The notes below the pieces were generated by a model. The model was not told where the DNA came from, did not search any database, and was given only the letters and a program-made list of their open reading frames with translations. DNA of 64,000 nt from Mesobacillus campisalis (GTDB lineage: Bacteria; Bacillota; Bacilli; Bacillales; Cytobacillaceae): the NCBI RefSeq assembly GCF_000986785.1, contig NZ_LAYY01000003.1:124001-188000 (forward strand), given 5' to 3'. Both the position numbers and the translations under genes were made by a program. Below, piece after piece: positions 1 through 8,267 of this stretch; the first letter of the stretch is position 1; each line of letters starts with the position of its first letter.

Positions 1-190
1 CACCTTCACTTATGCGGTTGCGGACCTTTTTATCCTCAAGGGTCAATCCTTTAGCTTTTTCCGCCTCCGTTAGCTCACGAGGCACGATATCGAGCAGCAA
101 AGTCGGGATCCCGATGTTTGCCAGGTGTGCTGCAATCCCGGAACCCATGACACCGGAGCCTAGAACGGCTGCTTTTTGAATTTGTCGCAT
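1..190 (-). CDS. fadN: 3-hydroxyacyl-CoA dehydrogenase, N-terminal part (FadN-like)
   Basis: Only the first 63 codons are inside the window; the gene continues past base 1. The N-terminus reads [20 protein letters not shown], a Rossmann NAD-binding start (GxGxMGxGIA) typical of 3-hydroxyacyl-CoA dehydrogenases, followed by a strand ending in the acidic residue of LLLD. FadN-type proteins oxidise 3-hydroxyacyl-CoA in fatty-acid beta-oxidation in the cytoplasm. The start is supported by a GGGGGAGA ribosome site upstream. The neighbours yuzL and fadM and a FadR-type operator upstream fit the B. subtilis fadN locus. The first residues alone cannot separate FadN from other family members; synteny decides it. 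Confidence 0.85.
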   Translation of the reverse strand, partial: MRQIQKAAVLGSGVMGSGIAAHLANIGIPTLLLDIVPRELTEAEKAKGLTLEDKKVRNRISEG

Positions 191-219
191 AAAAACTGTC
201 TCCCCCTTTAGCCGAAGCT

Positions 220-237
220 TGAATGAATACTCATTCA
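220..237 (-). promoter_or_regulatory. FadR-type operator
   Basis: TGAATGAATACTCATTCA is an 18-bp palindrome that fits the B. subtilis FadR consensus TGAATGANTANTCATTCA at every defined base. It lies 30 bp before the fadN start codon, where binding would block transcription. FadR (TetR family) is released by long-chain acyl-CoA, so the beta-oxidation operon is expected to be induced by fatty acids. The regulator gene itself is not in the window. Confidence 0.88.
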
Positions 238-406
238 TTTTTACGCCAAAAAAATAGATCCTTGAATGAGCTCTGTTATTTACTACTATAGAATATTATA
301 AAAATTTGCGCAATATTTTCACCTGAAAAATTGAAAATTTTTTGAGGGTTATCAGGAAGGCTTGAATTCCTCTCTCGTGGGCAAGCTAGCAATGGGGGTG
401 ATTGCA

Positions 407-538
407 ATGGCACGATTGAAAAAGAACCCTTCAAAGCGCGGTGTTAGTGCTGCAAGCGTTAAAGGGAATGCCGGGCCAACCGTTGAAAATGACGGCGGCG
501 GCAAGGTAAACAGCCAAAACAACCAGTATAAAAAATAA
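407..538 (+). CDS. yuzL: YuzL family small protein
   Basis: This 43-residue, Lys/Asn/Gly-rich protein begins MARLKKNPSKRGVSAASVKG and ends NNQYKK. It is preceded by a GGGGGTG ribosome site seven bases before the ATG. Sequence style and position between fadN and fadM match the YuzL family of Bacillaceae, for which I know no established function. It resembles small spore-associated proteins in its basic, low-complexity make-up, but that is only an impression. A perfect hairpin follows directly. Confidence 0.75.
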   Translation: MARLKKNPSKRGVSAASVKGNAGPTVENDGGGKVNSQNNQYKK

Positions 539-547
539 GGAAAACAC

Positions 548-574
548 GCCCCGGGGAACAACACTCCCCGGGGC
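548..574. terminator. Hairpin between yuzL and fadM
   Basis: GCCCCGGGGA and TCCCCGGGGC form a perfect 10-bp stem with a 7-nt loop, just after the yuzL stop and between two convergent genes. The flanks are only modestly T-rich (TTCATCTT on one side, GTGTTTTCC on the other), so it probably acts in both directions but is not a textbook U-tract terminator. Confidence 0.65.
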
Positions 575-602
575 TTCATCTTGATGGCAGGTTTCGCACG
601 GC

Positions 603-1520
603 CTATTTTTTGAGCATTCCTTTGAGGATGAAGGCCACATTTGCCGGCCTTTCGGCTAAGCGCCGCATAAAGTAGCCGTACCAGTCGGTTCCGTATGGAA
701 CGTAGACCCTCATGGTATAGCCTTCCTTTCCCAGTTCAATCTGCCGCTCCGGCATGATTCCGTAAAGCATCTGAAACTCAAACTGGCTTTTTGGGATGCC
801 ATTTTGTTCCGCAAATGTTTTTGTATGGGCAATGATGTTTTCATCATGGCTGGCCACTGCGGTGTAATGCCCATTGCGGAGATGCATTTCAATTATTTTT
901 TTGAAATTTTCATCCACATCCTTCTTATCAGGAAAAGCGACCTCGGGAGATTCCTTGTACGCTCCTTTGACAAGGCGGAGATTGGGTTCGTAATCACTCA
1001 GGTCGATCATATCCTGCTCGGTACGGTAAAGATATGCCTGAATAACCGTTCCGACATTGTCATATTCGCTTCGCAGTTTCTTGAAAATCTGCAAAGTCTT
1101 TTCACAGCGTGCATAGTCCTCCATATCTATCGTCACAAACACATTGTTCTCTTTAGCCGCATCGAGGATCCGCCGCATATTCCCAAGAACTGTTTGCTCG
1201 GAAATATCAAGACCCATGGAAGTCATTTTCAGGCTTAACTGGGAGTCCAGCTTTTCCCTGCCAATCGCCTTGATTGCTTCAATCGATTGGTCCGCCATTT
1301 CATTTGCTTCGGCTTCGTTATCAACGAACTCGCCGAGATAATCAATAGTCACCGCCAGCCCCTTGGCATTAAGTTCCTTAATCACGCTGACTGCCTGATC
1401 GATGGTCTCACCCGCCACAAAACGGGCCGCGCCAAACTTCAGGCCATACTTTTTCGCTGCCCTGGTGAGCGAACGATTTTTGGACAAGAAAAGGAAAAAA
1501 TCCTTCATTATTTTCTCCAT
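603..1520 (-). CDS. fadM: Proline dehydrogenase (FadM/PutB-like)
   Basis: This 305-residue protein is a soluble monofunctional proline dehydrogenase. These flavoproteins oxidise L-proline to pyrroline-5-carboxylate and pass electrons to the respiratory chain. The barrel motifs are visible: VTIDYLGEF, SLKMTSMGLD, VTIDMED, RLVKGAYKE and the C-terminal substrate-binding YFMRRLAERP. Length matches the B. subtilis protein (about 302 residues). The start at 1520 follows AAGGGGAGAGAAGGCAGC; a second ATG four codons in (MKDFF) is an alternative. Position next to yuzL and fadN matches the B. subtilis arrangement. A cre-like site upstream suggests carbon catabolite control. Confidence 0.93.
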   Translation of the reverse strand: MEKIMKDFFLFLSKNRSLTRAAKKYGLKFGAARFVAGETIDQAVSVIKELNAKGLAVTIDYLGEFVDNEAEANEMADQSIEAIKAIGREKLDSQLSLKMTSMGLDISEQTVLGNMRRILDAAKENNVFVTIDMEDYARCEKTLQIFKKLRSEYDNVGTVIQAYLYRTEQDMIDLSDYEPNLRLVKGAYKESPEVAFPDKKDVDENFKKIIEMHLRNGHYTAVASHDENIIAHTKTFAEQNGIPKSQFEFQMLYGIMPERQIELGKEGYTMRVYVPYGTDWYGYFMRRLAERPANVAFILKGMLKK

Positions 1521-1559
1521 GCTGCCTTCTCTCCCCTTGTAAAAACATTAGGAACCAAT

Positions 1560-1573
1560 ATTAAGCGCTTACA
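1560..1573 (-). promoter_or_regulatory. cre-like CcpA site upstream of fadM
   Basis: Read toward fadM the site is TGTAAGCGCTTAAT, which carries the palindromic core TGTAAGCGCTTA of catabolite-responsive elements (consensus TGWAANCGNTNWCA) and departs only at the last two bases. It lies about 40 bp before the fadM start, in an AT-rich promoter region. CcpA repression of proline catabolism during glucose growth is inferred. Confidence 0.6.
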
Positions 1574-1679
1574 TTTAAATGGAAACAATTCTCTTACTAT
1601 AGTAATATCAAAATTATTTTAACACTGTTCCCCCATTTTGAATATCTTTTAGTCAATCTTTGCAGGTTTTTGTCGAATG

Positions 1680-1710
1680 AAAAAAAGCCATTTTTGCAGA
1701 TGGCTTTTTA
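1680..1710 (-). terminator. Terminator of the siderophore uptake operon
   Basis: AAAAAGCCAT and ATGGCTTTTT pair around an 8-nt loop and, on the minus strand, are followed by a run of T. It lies directly behind the FhuF-like gene stop codon. Confidence 0.8.
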
Positions 1711-1712
1711 AT

Positions 1713-2489
1713 CTATGCATTCCGGTTTCTTTTTCCCTTGTTGAATTTACGGCAATATAATGGACAGGTCCTGCAATAGGTCCGTTTTTCCCCCAGCATA
1801 TAGGTGAGACAGCAGGTTTTGCGGACATAGACATAATCGTTCACTTCTTCAAGATATTCCGGTTCGGCATGATAGAGCTGGAGCGGATTTCGGTCATAGG
1901 GGCCGAATAAGTGGCCGGGTGCTTTTTGGATGAGGAATTCAAAATCTTCCGCAGCCCAGGGCGCCTCTGCTGGATTAAGGATATTCCGGTAAAGCCAGAA
2001 GATATAGACCGAGATATTCTCCCATAGGATATACCTGGAAAGATGCATCTTTGTTGATAGCTGGTCCACAATCGGGAAAACAATTTCACTAAATAAGTGC
2101 TTTATGGCCTCATCTCTCCATGCATTCCTGTCTTCTCCCGCCCTCTTTTCCACTTTCACATCCTGGAAGAAATACTCTGGCAGCCATTTCCCATCTCGTT
2201 CATTGCCTTGCAGCCAAAGCTGGTCCAAGGAAACAGCGAGCTTTTTATCCCACGCCGATAATGTATAAAGGTAAATGACGGGGATAAAGGCAAAATACTT
2301 TGTAAAAACAGAAGCCGCCACCCTGAGGTCAGGAGCCTGAATCTCCTGCTTTACGACTTCGAGGAAGGATAGCAGCTCTTCTTCCTCTAAAAGAGCACGA
2401 ATATTGGTTTTGTCCCTATCTTTTAGCTCTGGAGAGTACCTGAACCTCGACAGTTCTTCCCTTTCCTGTGGCGTCAATTCAGTAGGCAT
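1713..2489 (-). CDS. FhuF-like siderophore iron reductase
   Basis: This 258-residue protein ends with a cysteine cluster CC-x11-C-x2-C (about residues 226-242, [14 protein letters not shown]...C), the 2Fe-2S binding signature of the FhuF ferric-siderophore reductase family. Such proteins reduce Fe(III) in the imported complex so that iron is released in the cytoplasm. The reading frame is open further upstream, but the start at MPTELTPQ is preceded by AAAGGAGTTACTGCAC, a strong ribosome site that lies in the end of the ATPase gene; the two genes then overlap by 11 bp. It is the last gene of the permease-permease-ATPase operon. One additional Cys (246) follows the motif. Confidence 0.8.
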   Translation of the reverse strand: MPTELTPQEREELSRFRYSPELKDRDKTNIRALLEEEELLSFLEVVKQEIQAPDLRVAASVFTKYFAFIPVIYLYTLSAWDKKLAVSLDQLWLQGNERDGKWLPEYFFQDVKVEKRAGEDRNAWRDEAIKHLFSEIVFPIVDQLSTKMHLSRYILWENISVYIFWLYRNILNPAEAPWAAEDFEFLIQKAPGHLFGPYDRNPLQLYHAEPEYLEEVNDYVYVRKTCCLTYMLGEKRTYCRTCPLYCRKFNKGKRNRNA

Positions 2490-3303
2490 GTGCAGTAACT
2501 CCTTTCTTGATAATACGTCCTTTCCCATATGGAATGCATAGAGGAGTTCCAAATAACGGATCAACCGCCACATCGCAGTCCATTCCAAAGACATTTTTGA
2601 CAAGTTGGGAATTTACTACATGTTCCGGTTTCCCCTGATCATAAATCCGCTGGTCCTTGATTGCTACCACATTATGGGCATACCGGCAGGCAAGGTTCAA
2701 ATCATGAAGAACCATCAAAATGGTTCTTCCTTCTTTCTCGTTCAATTCGAAAAGCAGATCAAGAATTTCAATTTGATGGGTCATATCAAGATAAGTTGTC
2801 GGTTCATCGAGAAGAATGATATCTGTGTCCTGGGCGAGTGTCATCGCAATCCACACCCGCTGCCGCTGTCCGCCCGAAAGCGAATCTACCGGCCGATCCT
2901 GCAATCCATCAATGCCTGTAGCCTTCAAGGCGCCCATCACTTTTTCCTCGTCCTGTTCTGACCATTGCTTTAGCCAGCTTTGGTATGGAAAGCGCCCTTG
3001 CTTAACAAGCTGAAGAACGGTCAAACCCTCAGGGGCTAATGGTGCTTGAGGAAGAATGGCCATTTTCCGGGCAATTTCTTTTGTAGACAAGCGTGAAATT
3101 TCCTCTCCGTCAAGAAGCACCGATCCGGACCGCGGTTTTAAAAGACGGGCAATGGAACGGAGCAGTGTAGATTTTCCGCTTCCGTTCCCACCGATAAAAA
3201 CGGTTATTTCCCCTCTTGGAATTCTCAGGTCCATTTCATTGATAATGATGGTATCTCCATACGAAAGAGTCAGTTTTTCCGTTGCAATCGCCTGGGTCAT
3301 CAT
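2479..3303 (-). CDS. Iron-siderophore ABC transporter, ATP-binding protein
   Basis: This 274-residue ATPase of the FecE/FhuC type powers uptake of ferric siderophores. Walker [10 protein letters not shown] is near residues 38-46, the signature is LSGGQRQR, Walker B is [12 protein letters not shown], and the switch histidine is in LHDLN. The open frame extends to 3408, but the ribosome site AGGGGTGAGCAG immediately before the tandem ATGATG fixes the start at 3303 or 3300. It stands between two FecCD permeases and the FhuF-like reductase, all on one strand, and should form the cytoplasmic part of the importer. Confidence 0.93.
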   Translation of the reverse strand: MMTQAIATEKLTLSYGDTIIINEMDLRIPRGEITVFIGGNGSGKSTLLRSIARLLKPRSGSVLLDGEEISRLSTKEIARKMAILPQAPLAPEGLTVLQLVKQGRFPYQSWLKQWSEQDEEKVMGALKATGIDGLQDRPVDSLSGGQRQRVWIAMTLAQDTDIILLDEPTTYLDMTHQIEILDLLFELNEKEGRTILMVLHDLNLACRYAHNVVAIKDQRIYDQGKPEHVVNSQLVKNVFGMDCDVAVDPLFGTPLCIPYGKGRIIKKGVTAHAY

Positions 3304-3325
3304 CTGCTCACCCCTCGTTTTATGA

Positions 3326-4381
3326 TTATGCGTTCCTTGTTTTATATAACAAATAGATAAAGTATGGTGCCCCGATGCTAGCCGTGAAAACACCGGCCGG
3401 GACTTCAAGCGGGGAAAACACGGTCCTGCCGATCAAGTCGGCCAGCATGACCAGGATCCCGCCAATCAGGGCAGATACCGGCAGCAAGGCTCCGAATGCC
3501 GAACCGACCAGCCTCCTTGCCATATGGGGAGCCATCAGTCCGACAAAGCCTATGCCTCCGGCGAAGGCGACTGAGCAACCGACCAGCCCCGTACTTATGG
3601 CTAACAAAAGGAAGCGCTGATGCTGAACCATGCTACCGGCTCCTGTTGCGATGTCATCCCCGAGCTCCTGGATATTCACTGTTCTCGCCATCATAAACGC
3701 CATTGCCATCAGAAGCAAAGTGACAGGGACGATTATAGCCACATTATTCCAGGTCGAGCCATGGACCGTTCCTGTTATCCAGATATTGGCTTGGCTTGCA
3801 CGGTAAATCGGACCAAGAATCATCATTAGCGTGGTCAATGCCTGCATCAGAGTGGAGATCCCTATACCGATCAAAACGAGGCGTACAGGAGATACTCCAT
3901 CCTTCCAGGCAAGGGAATAAACAAGCAGGGCGATCACCGCGGCGCCTATAAAAGCTGCTGCAGGCATCCATTTTATACTAACAGTAAGAGCATTATTTTC
4001 ATCGCTGAACATGGCCAGAAAACCTACAACTGCTACCGCTGCGCCTCCTGTCATTCCAAGGATGTCAGGGGAGGCAAGCGGGTTTCTGACCATCCCCTGG
4101 AGAAGGCCGCCTGCAACGGCCAGAGCCATTCCTACCATTAATGCCACAATAATACGCGGCAGGCGGAACGACTGAACGACGAGACGATCCATCTCGGAAC
4201 CTCCTCCAAAAAACACTTTCAAAACGGTCAATGGGCTAATATTCATCTCACCCATGCCTGCACTGGCGAGGAAAAGGATGGCAGCTCCAATGATTAGTCC
4301 CACTAGCACCCTGAGCGCATGTTTATCAACCAAAAAGGAGACTTTCCCATTTAAAATCCGAATACCCTGGTATTTTTTCAT
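3326..4381 (-). CDS. Iron-siderophore ABC transporter permease (FecCD family)
   Basis: This 351-residue membrane protein of the FecCD/BtuC family has about nine to ten hydrophobic segments and the family motifs [19 protein letters not shown] near residue 52 and [11 protein letters not shown]. The start codon overlaps the stop of the upstream permease (ATGA), which indicates translational coupling. The two permeases would form a heterodimeric channel that receives ferric siderophore from the lipoprotein encoded at 5628-6590. Confidence 0.93.
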   Translation of the reverse strand: MKKYQGIRILNGKVSFLVDKHALRVLVGLIIGAAILFLASAGMGEMNISPLTVLKVFFGGGSEMDRLVVQSFRLPRIIVALMVGMALAVAGGLLQGMVRNPLASPDILGMTGGAAVAVVGFLAMFSDENNALTVSIKWMPAAAFIGAAVIALLVYSLAWKDGVSPVRLVLIGIGISTLMQALTTLMMILGPIYRASQANIWITGTVHGSTWNNVAIIVPVTLLLMAMAFMMARTVNIQELGDDIATGAGSMVQHQRFLLLAISTGLVGCSVAFAGGIGFVGLMAPHMARRLVGSAFGALLPVSALIGGILVMLADLIGRTVFSPLEVPAGVFTASIGAPYFIYLLYKTRNA

Positions 4382-5382
4382 CGGCCATTAAACCCCTTTC
4401 TGGCGATATAAATAAAGAACGGGGTACCAATAATGGCGGTCATCACACCTACCGGCACTTCCTGGGGCATTAATAGGTATCTGGCTGCAATATCTGCAGC
4501 CAGCAGCAGCGTACCGCCCAAGAGGCCGGCAAACGGGAGTACCCAGCGATGATCGATTCCTGCTATCGATCTGGCAATATGAGGAATCACAATCCCAATA
4601 AAGCCGATTGGCCCTGCAACAGCAACCGCTCCTCCAGACAGCAGAATAATAATGATGCCTGCCCCCATCTTTAGCAGGCCCGTCTTTAGTCCAAGGCCCC
4701 GGGCTACATCTTCCCCCATCGAAAGGACATTCATTTTGGCTGCCAGTAAAAATGAACCTCCCCAGCCTATGGCCATGTACGGGAGTACGCTTATTAAAGA
4801 TTCAAGCTTTCTCCCCTGTACGGAACCCGCAAGCCAAAACAAAACCTGCTCAAGGGCCGCTTCATTTAATACCAATAAACCTTGGGTGAAGGAGGAGAAC
4901 ATCGCTGCAATCGCTGCCCCAGCCAAAGTCAGCTTCATTGGCGTGAGGCCTTCCCTGCCCGTCGAGCCAATGACATATACACTCACAGCAGCAACAGCCG
5001 CACCAAGAAATGAAATCCATGTAAACGCCTGAAGGTTTCCCACCTGGAAGATGGTCACTGCCACCACGACAGCAAACCCTGCCCCGGCATTGACTCCGAA
5101 GATACCCGGAGAGGCAAGCGGATTTTTCGTCATTGTCTGCATCAGCACTCCTGCAATCGCCAGACTGGCACCTACAGCGGCAGCAATCAATGCCCTGGGA
5201 AGCCGGACAGACTGGATTATGATATGTTCGTTTGAACCATCGAAATTTGAAAAAGCTTCATATGCCATTCTCCAGCTCGTGTCTGTGTATCCGTACACGA
5301 TACTTGAGCATGCGAGAAAAAGCAGCAGGAATCCTGTTCCAATCAAGCCAGCCCAGCGCTGGCCATTTGTCTTAAGCAGCAT
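4378..5382 (-). CDS. Iron-siderophore ABC transporter permease (FecCD family)
   Basis: This 334-residue FecCD-family permease shows the motifs RLPRALIAAAVGASLAIAG and KNPLASPGIFG. It is the first gene of the minus-strand operon, downstream of a sigma-A type promoter and a Fur-box-like site, and its last four bases overlap the next permease. The substrate cannot be read from the sequence; hydroxamate or carboxylate siderophores are typical for such Bacillus systems with a FhuF-like partner. Confidence 0.93.
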   Translation of the reverse strand: MLLKTNGQRWAGLIGTGFLLLFLACSSIVYGYTDTSWRMAYEAFSNFDGSNEHIIIQSVRLPRALIAAAVGASLAIAGVLMQTMTKNPLASPGIFGVNAGAGFAVVVAVTIFQVGNLQAFTWISFLGAAVAAVSVYVIGSTGREGLTPMKLTLAGAAIAAMFSSFTQGLLVLNEAALEQVLFWLAGSVQGRKLESLISVLPYMAIGWGGSFLLAAKMNVLSMGEDVARGLGLKTGLLKMGAGIIIILLSGGAVAVAGPIGFIGIVIPHIARSIAGIDHRWVLPFAGLLGGTLLLAADIAARYLLMPQEVPVGVMTAIIGTPFFIYIARKGFNGR

Positions 5383-5431
5383 AGTTAGATACCTTTCTAA
5401 TATGAAAATATTGATATATTATTGCAAATTA

Positions 5432-5482
5432 AGTCTATGACTTCGAAATAAACGGTGTCAATGGCTATGAGAATCATTTTCG
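5432..5482 (-). promoter_or_regulatory. Promoter with Fur box, permease operon
   Basis: On the minus strand TTGACA (5461-5456) is followed 18 bp later by TAGACT (5437-5432). Just upstream, 5468-5482 reads TGAGAATCATTTTCG on the plus strand, a weaker 7-1-7 Fur box (TGATAATNATTATCA). Iron repression of the operon is inferred. Confidence 0.6.
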
Positions 5483-5520
5483 GCAGGTGCAGCTTTCGTT
5501 CACATAATTGTAAAAATGTT

Positions 5521-5535
5521 TGAAAATCATTATCA
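5521..5535. promoter_or_regulatory. Fur box, central
   Basis: TGAAAATCATTATCA matches the 7-1-7 Fur consensus TGATAATNATTATCA at 13 of 14 defined bases. It lies between the divergent promoters and could serve either side. Confidence 0.75.
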
Positions 5536-5543
5536 ATTAGCAA

Positions 5544-5607
5544 TTGACATGTCCCTGCTGTTTATTTTATCATAAATATGTACTAATTGAAAATGATTAT
5601 CATTAAC
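5544..5607 (+). promoter_or_regulatory. Promoter with Fur box, binding-protein gene
   Basis: TTGACA (5544-5549) and TATCAT (5568-5573) are separated by 18 bp. The Fur box TGAAAATGATTATCA (5588-5602), extended to 19 bp at 5589-5607 with 17 of 19 matches to the classical consensus, covers the expected start site. This is a textbook layout for iron repression. Confidence 0.82.
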
Positions 5608-5627
5608 ATTAAGGAGGATTTACCGTA

Positions 5628-6590
5628 ATGAAAACACCTAGGTACATACTAATTTTGATTTCCCTGGCAACAATTTTGCTGCTGGCTGCATGCGGCGGCA
5701 ATACCGAAGAGAAGACTGAAGAACCAAAGCCAGGTAAACAGGAAGACACCAGCTATACAGTGGAAAACGCGATGGAAACTGTCACACTCGACAAAACGCC
5801 GGAAAAAGTGGTCATCCTTACCAATGAAGGAACAGAAGCTTTACTCGCACTTGGCGTCACTCCTGTTGGAGCCGTTCAGTCGTGGACGGGCGATCCCTGG
5901 TATGACCATATAGCCGAGGACATGAAGGATGTCAAGGTTGTAGGGGTGGAAAGCCAAGTGAACGTGGAGGCCATCGCTGCCCTCAAGCCTGATTTGATCA
6001 TTGGAAACAAAATGCGGCATGAGGATATTTATGAACAGCTCAAAGCAATCGCCCCTACTGTCTATTCGGAAACCCTGCGCGGAAACTGGAAGGAAAACTT
6101 TGAATTGTATGCAAAAGCTGTCAATAAAGAGGAAGAAGGCAAAAAGGTGATCGCGGATTATGATAACCGCATTGAAGAACTAAAAGGCAAGCTTGGCGAT
6201 CAGCTTCAAAAGGAAGTTTCCATGGTCCGCTTCATGGCAGGAGATGTCCGGATTTATCATAAGGATAGTTTTTCGGGAGTGATCCTGGACCAAATTGGTT
6301 TTGCTCGCCCTGAAAGCCAGGATGTAGATGACTTTGCCGAGAAAAATGTAACGAAAGAGAGAATCCATGCAATGGACGGCGATATCCTCTTCTATTTCAC
6401 CTATGAAGAGGGAAATGGTGAAGCTACCCAATTGGAAAAAGAGTGGATTGAGGATCCATTGTTCCAGAACCTTGAAGTAGCCAAGAACGGCGAAGTCCAC
6501 AAGGTAGATGACGCTGTTTGGAACACAGCCGGAGGAGTCATCGCTGCAAACCTTATGCTTGATGATATCGAGAAATACTTCCTTCCATAA
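5628..6590 (+). CDS. Iron-siderophore substrate-binding lipoprotein
   Basis: This 320-residue protein begins with a lipoprotein signal peptide and lipobox LLAAC (Cys about 22), followed by an acidic linker and a class III periplasmic-binding fold of the FepB/FhuD type (VILTNEGTEALLALGVTPVG, IAALKPDLIIGNK). It would be anchored outside the membrane and hand ferric siderophore to the FecCD permeases. The gene is divergent from the transporter operon and carries its own Fur box. The ribosome site AAGGAGGATTTACCGTA is strong. B. subtilis YfiY-like proteins are the nearest type I recall; the exact ligand is unknown. Confidence 0.92.
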   Translation: MKTPRYILILISLATILLLAACGGNTEEKTEEPKPGKQEDTSYTVENAMETVTLDKTPEKVVILTNEGTEALLALGVTPVGAVQSWTGDPWYDHIAEDMKDVKVVGVESQVNVEAIAALKPDLIIGNKMRHEDIYEQLKAIAPTVYSETLRGNWKENFELYAKAVNKEEEGKKVIADYDNRIEELKGKLGDQLQKEVSMVRFMAGDVRIYHKDSFSGVILDQIGFARPESQDVDDFAEKNVTKERIHAMDGDILFYFTYEEGNGEATQLEKEWIEDPLFQNLEVAKNGEVHKVDDAVWNTAGGVIAANLMLDDIEKYFLP

Positions 6591-6609
6591 TACTGGAACA
6601 GAATCTTTT

Positions 6610-6645
6610 AACCCGCAGGTTTTTCTGCGGGTTATTTGTTTTTCA
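6610..6645 (+). terminator. Terminator after binding-protein gene
   Basis: AACCCGCAG and CTGCGGGTT form a 9-bp stem followed by ATTTGTTTTTC, 20 bp after the stop codon. Confidence 0.85.
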
Positions 6646-6701
6646 TAAACATTCCTGTTTTGGCAAAGAATAAGGCCAAACTAGTGAAATGGTGAGGCTG
6701 G

Positions 6702-8246
6702 ATGGGCAATTTTTTCAAGAGAACAACTAAACCCAAACTTAAGGACAAGCAAACTCCGGGGGCCAAAGAAAAACAAAGTTCTTCACAGTCCCTGTCCTCC
6801 GAAAATTGGGAGACGGCGCTGTCAAAATCAAATGATTTCAAAAAAATGCACTATATCAGCCAAAAATCAGGGCGTCCATTTACCATTGTGTTTATCTCTT
6901 CCCTTGTCGATGATTCCATTATCAACGAGTTTATTCTGCCTGGCTTGCTAACCGGGAACTTTGACGAAGCGGCCGATGTTAAAAAGCTGGTTCCAGCTGC
7001 CGATGTACAGCTGTCATCTGACCCAAAAGATATAGAAACAAAACTTTTAAGCGGCTACGTGATGCTGACCGTTGGAGAAAATACCAATGAACTGGTCTTC
7101 ATTGCCGCCAAAAAACAGATCAACAGATCCATTTCTCCTCCTGAGGTTGAATTCAGCGTTATCGGCCCAAAGGAAGCGTTTGTTGAATCGATTGACCAAA
7201 ACCTGTACCTGATCCGAAAACGCCTGCCTATTAAGGAGCTTGTCGTGGAAAATCTGCAGGTAGGCAAACTTTCAAAAACACATATAGCCATTCTCTATAT
7301 TGATCATCTTGTTGATAGAACCAATGTGCAAACCGTTGTCCAGAGGATCAAGGACATTGAGTTTGATGAAATTTCCGACAGCTCTTACATTGTCCAGATG
7401 ATTTCTGACAATGAAAATTCACCTTTTCCACAGCTCTTGGATTCGGAAAGGCCCGACCGGATTTCAGCTGTCCTTGCCGAAGGAAAAGTGGCTATCCTTG
7501 TTGATGGTTCGCCGCATGCATTGGTGGGGCCGACAACTTTGGCGGAATTCTACAGCTCGTTTGAAGATTACTATCTAAACTGGCTTATTTCCGTTTTTTT
7601 TCGGCTTATCCGCTTTTTTTCCGTTATATTTTCACTTCTGGTTACACCGGTTTATGTGGCCGTTCTCTCTTATCATTATGAATTGATTCCAAAAGACTTG
7701 CTGGGCACACTGATTACGTCCAGAAGGGTGGTTCCTTTTCCTCCGATCCTGGAAGCTTTGATACTTGAACTGACGATCGAGCTGCTGCGCGAGGCAGGTG
7801 CACGCCTTCCGACCAAGGTTGGCCAGACAATCGGCATTGTAGGCGGAATCGTCATTGGAACTGCTTCCGTCGAAGCAGGGCTGACAAGTAACGTGCTGCT
7901 GATCATTATTGCGCTGGCCGCGCTGGCCTCATTCACGACTCCCATCTATAGGATGGGCAACACCATTCGGCTATTGCGTTTTCCTTTTTTGCTGATGGCG
8001 GAATTATGGGGTCTGGTCGGAATCCTGATTGGCTTTGCCTTTTTGCTGACACATCTTCTCCGGCTTACTTCCTTGGGAAGGCCGTATCTTGAACCTATGT
8101 ATCCTCCAAGGATTTCGGATTTCAGGGATGCCATCGTAAGGCTGTCATTCAAGAAACAGTCAAAACGCCCGCAGTTTTTAAGAACAGAAAATACTACCCG
8201 CTTTAGCAAGAAAAAAGGAGAACAAAAGAAGGACATCGATGAATAA
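6702..8246 (+). CDS. Spore germination protein, GerA family (receptor A subunit)
   Basis: This 514-residue protein has the domain order of germinant-receptor A subunits (GerAA/GerBA/GerKA): a soluble N-terminal part of about 290 residues with a basic start, then about five membrane segments (for example VIFSLLVTPVYVAVLSY and LLIIIALAALASF), and a basic cytoplasmic tail. Such subunits sit in the inner spore membrane and, with the B and C subunits, respond to amino acids or sugars to start germination. It is the first gene of an A-B-C operon. The start follows GGTGAGGCTGG. Which of the B. subtilis receptors it corresponds to cannot be decided here. Confidence 0.93.
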   Translation: MGNFFKRTTKPKLKDKQTPGAKEKQSSSQSLSSENWETALSKSNDFKKMHYISQKSGRPFTIVFISSLVDDSIINEFILPGLLTGNFDEAADVKKLVPAADVQLSSDPKDIETKLLSGYVMLTVGENTNELVFIAAKKQINRSISPPEVEFSVIGPKEAFVESIDQNLYLIRKRLPIKELVVENLQVGKLSKTHIAILYIDHLVDRTNVQTVVQRIKDIEFDEISDSSYIVQMISDNENSPFPQLLDSERPDRISAVLAEGKVAILVDGSPHALVGPTTLAEFYSSFEDYYLNWLISVFFRLIRFFSVIFSLLVTPVYVAVLSYHYELIPKDLLGTLITSRRVVPFPPILEALILELTIELLREAGARLPTKVGQTIGIVGGIVIGTASVEAGLTSNVLLIIIALAALASFTTPIYRMGNTIRLLRFPFLLMAELWGLVGILIGFAFLLTHLLRLTSLGRPYLEPMYPPRISDFRDAIVRLSFKKQSKRPQFLRTENTTRFSKKKGEQKKDIDE

Positions 8247-8267
8247 GAAGGAAGGCAGGGAGGCACA

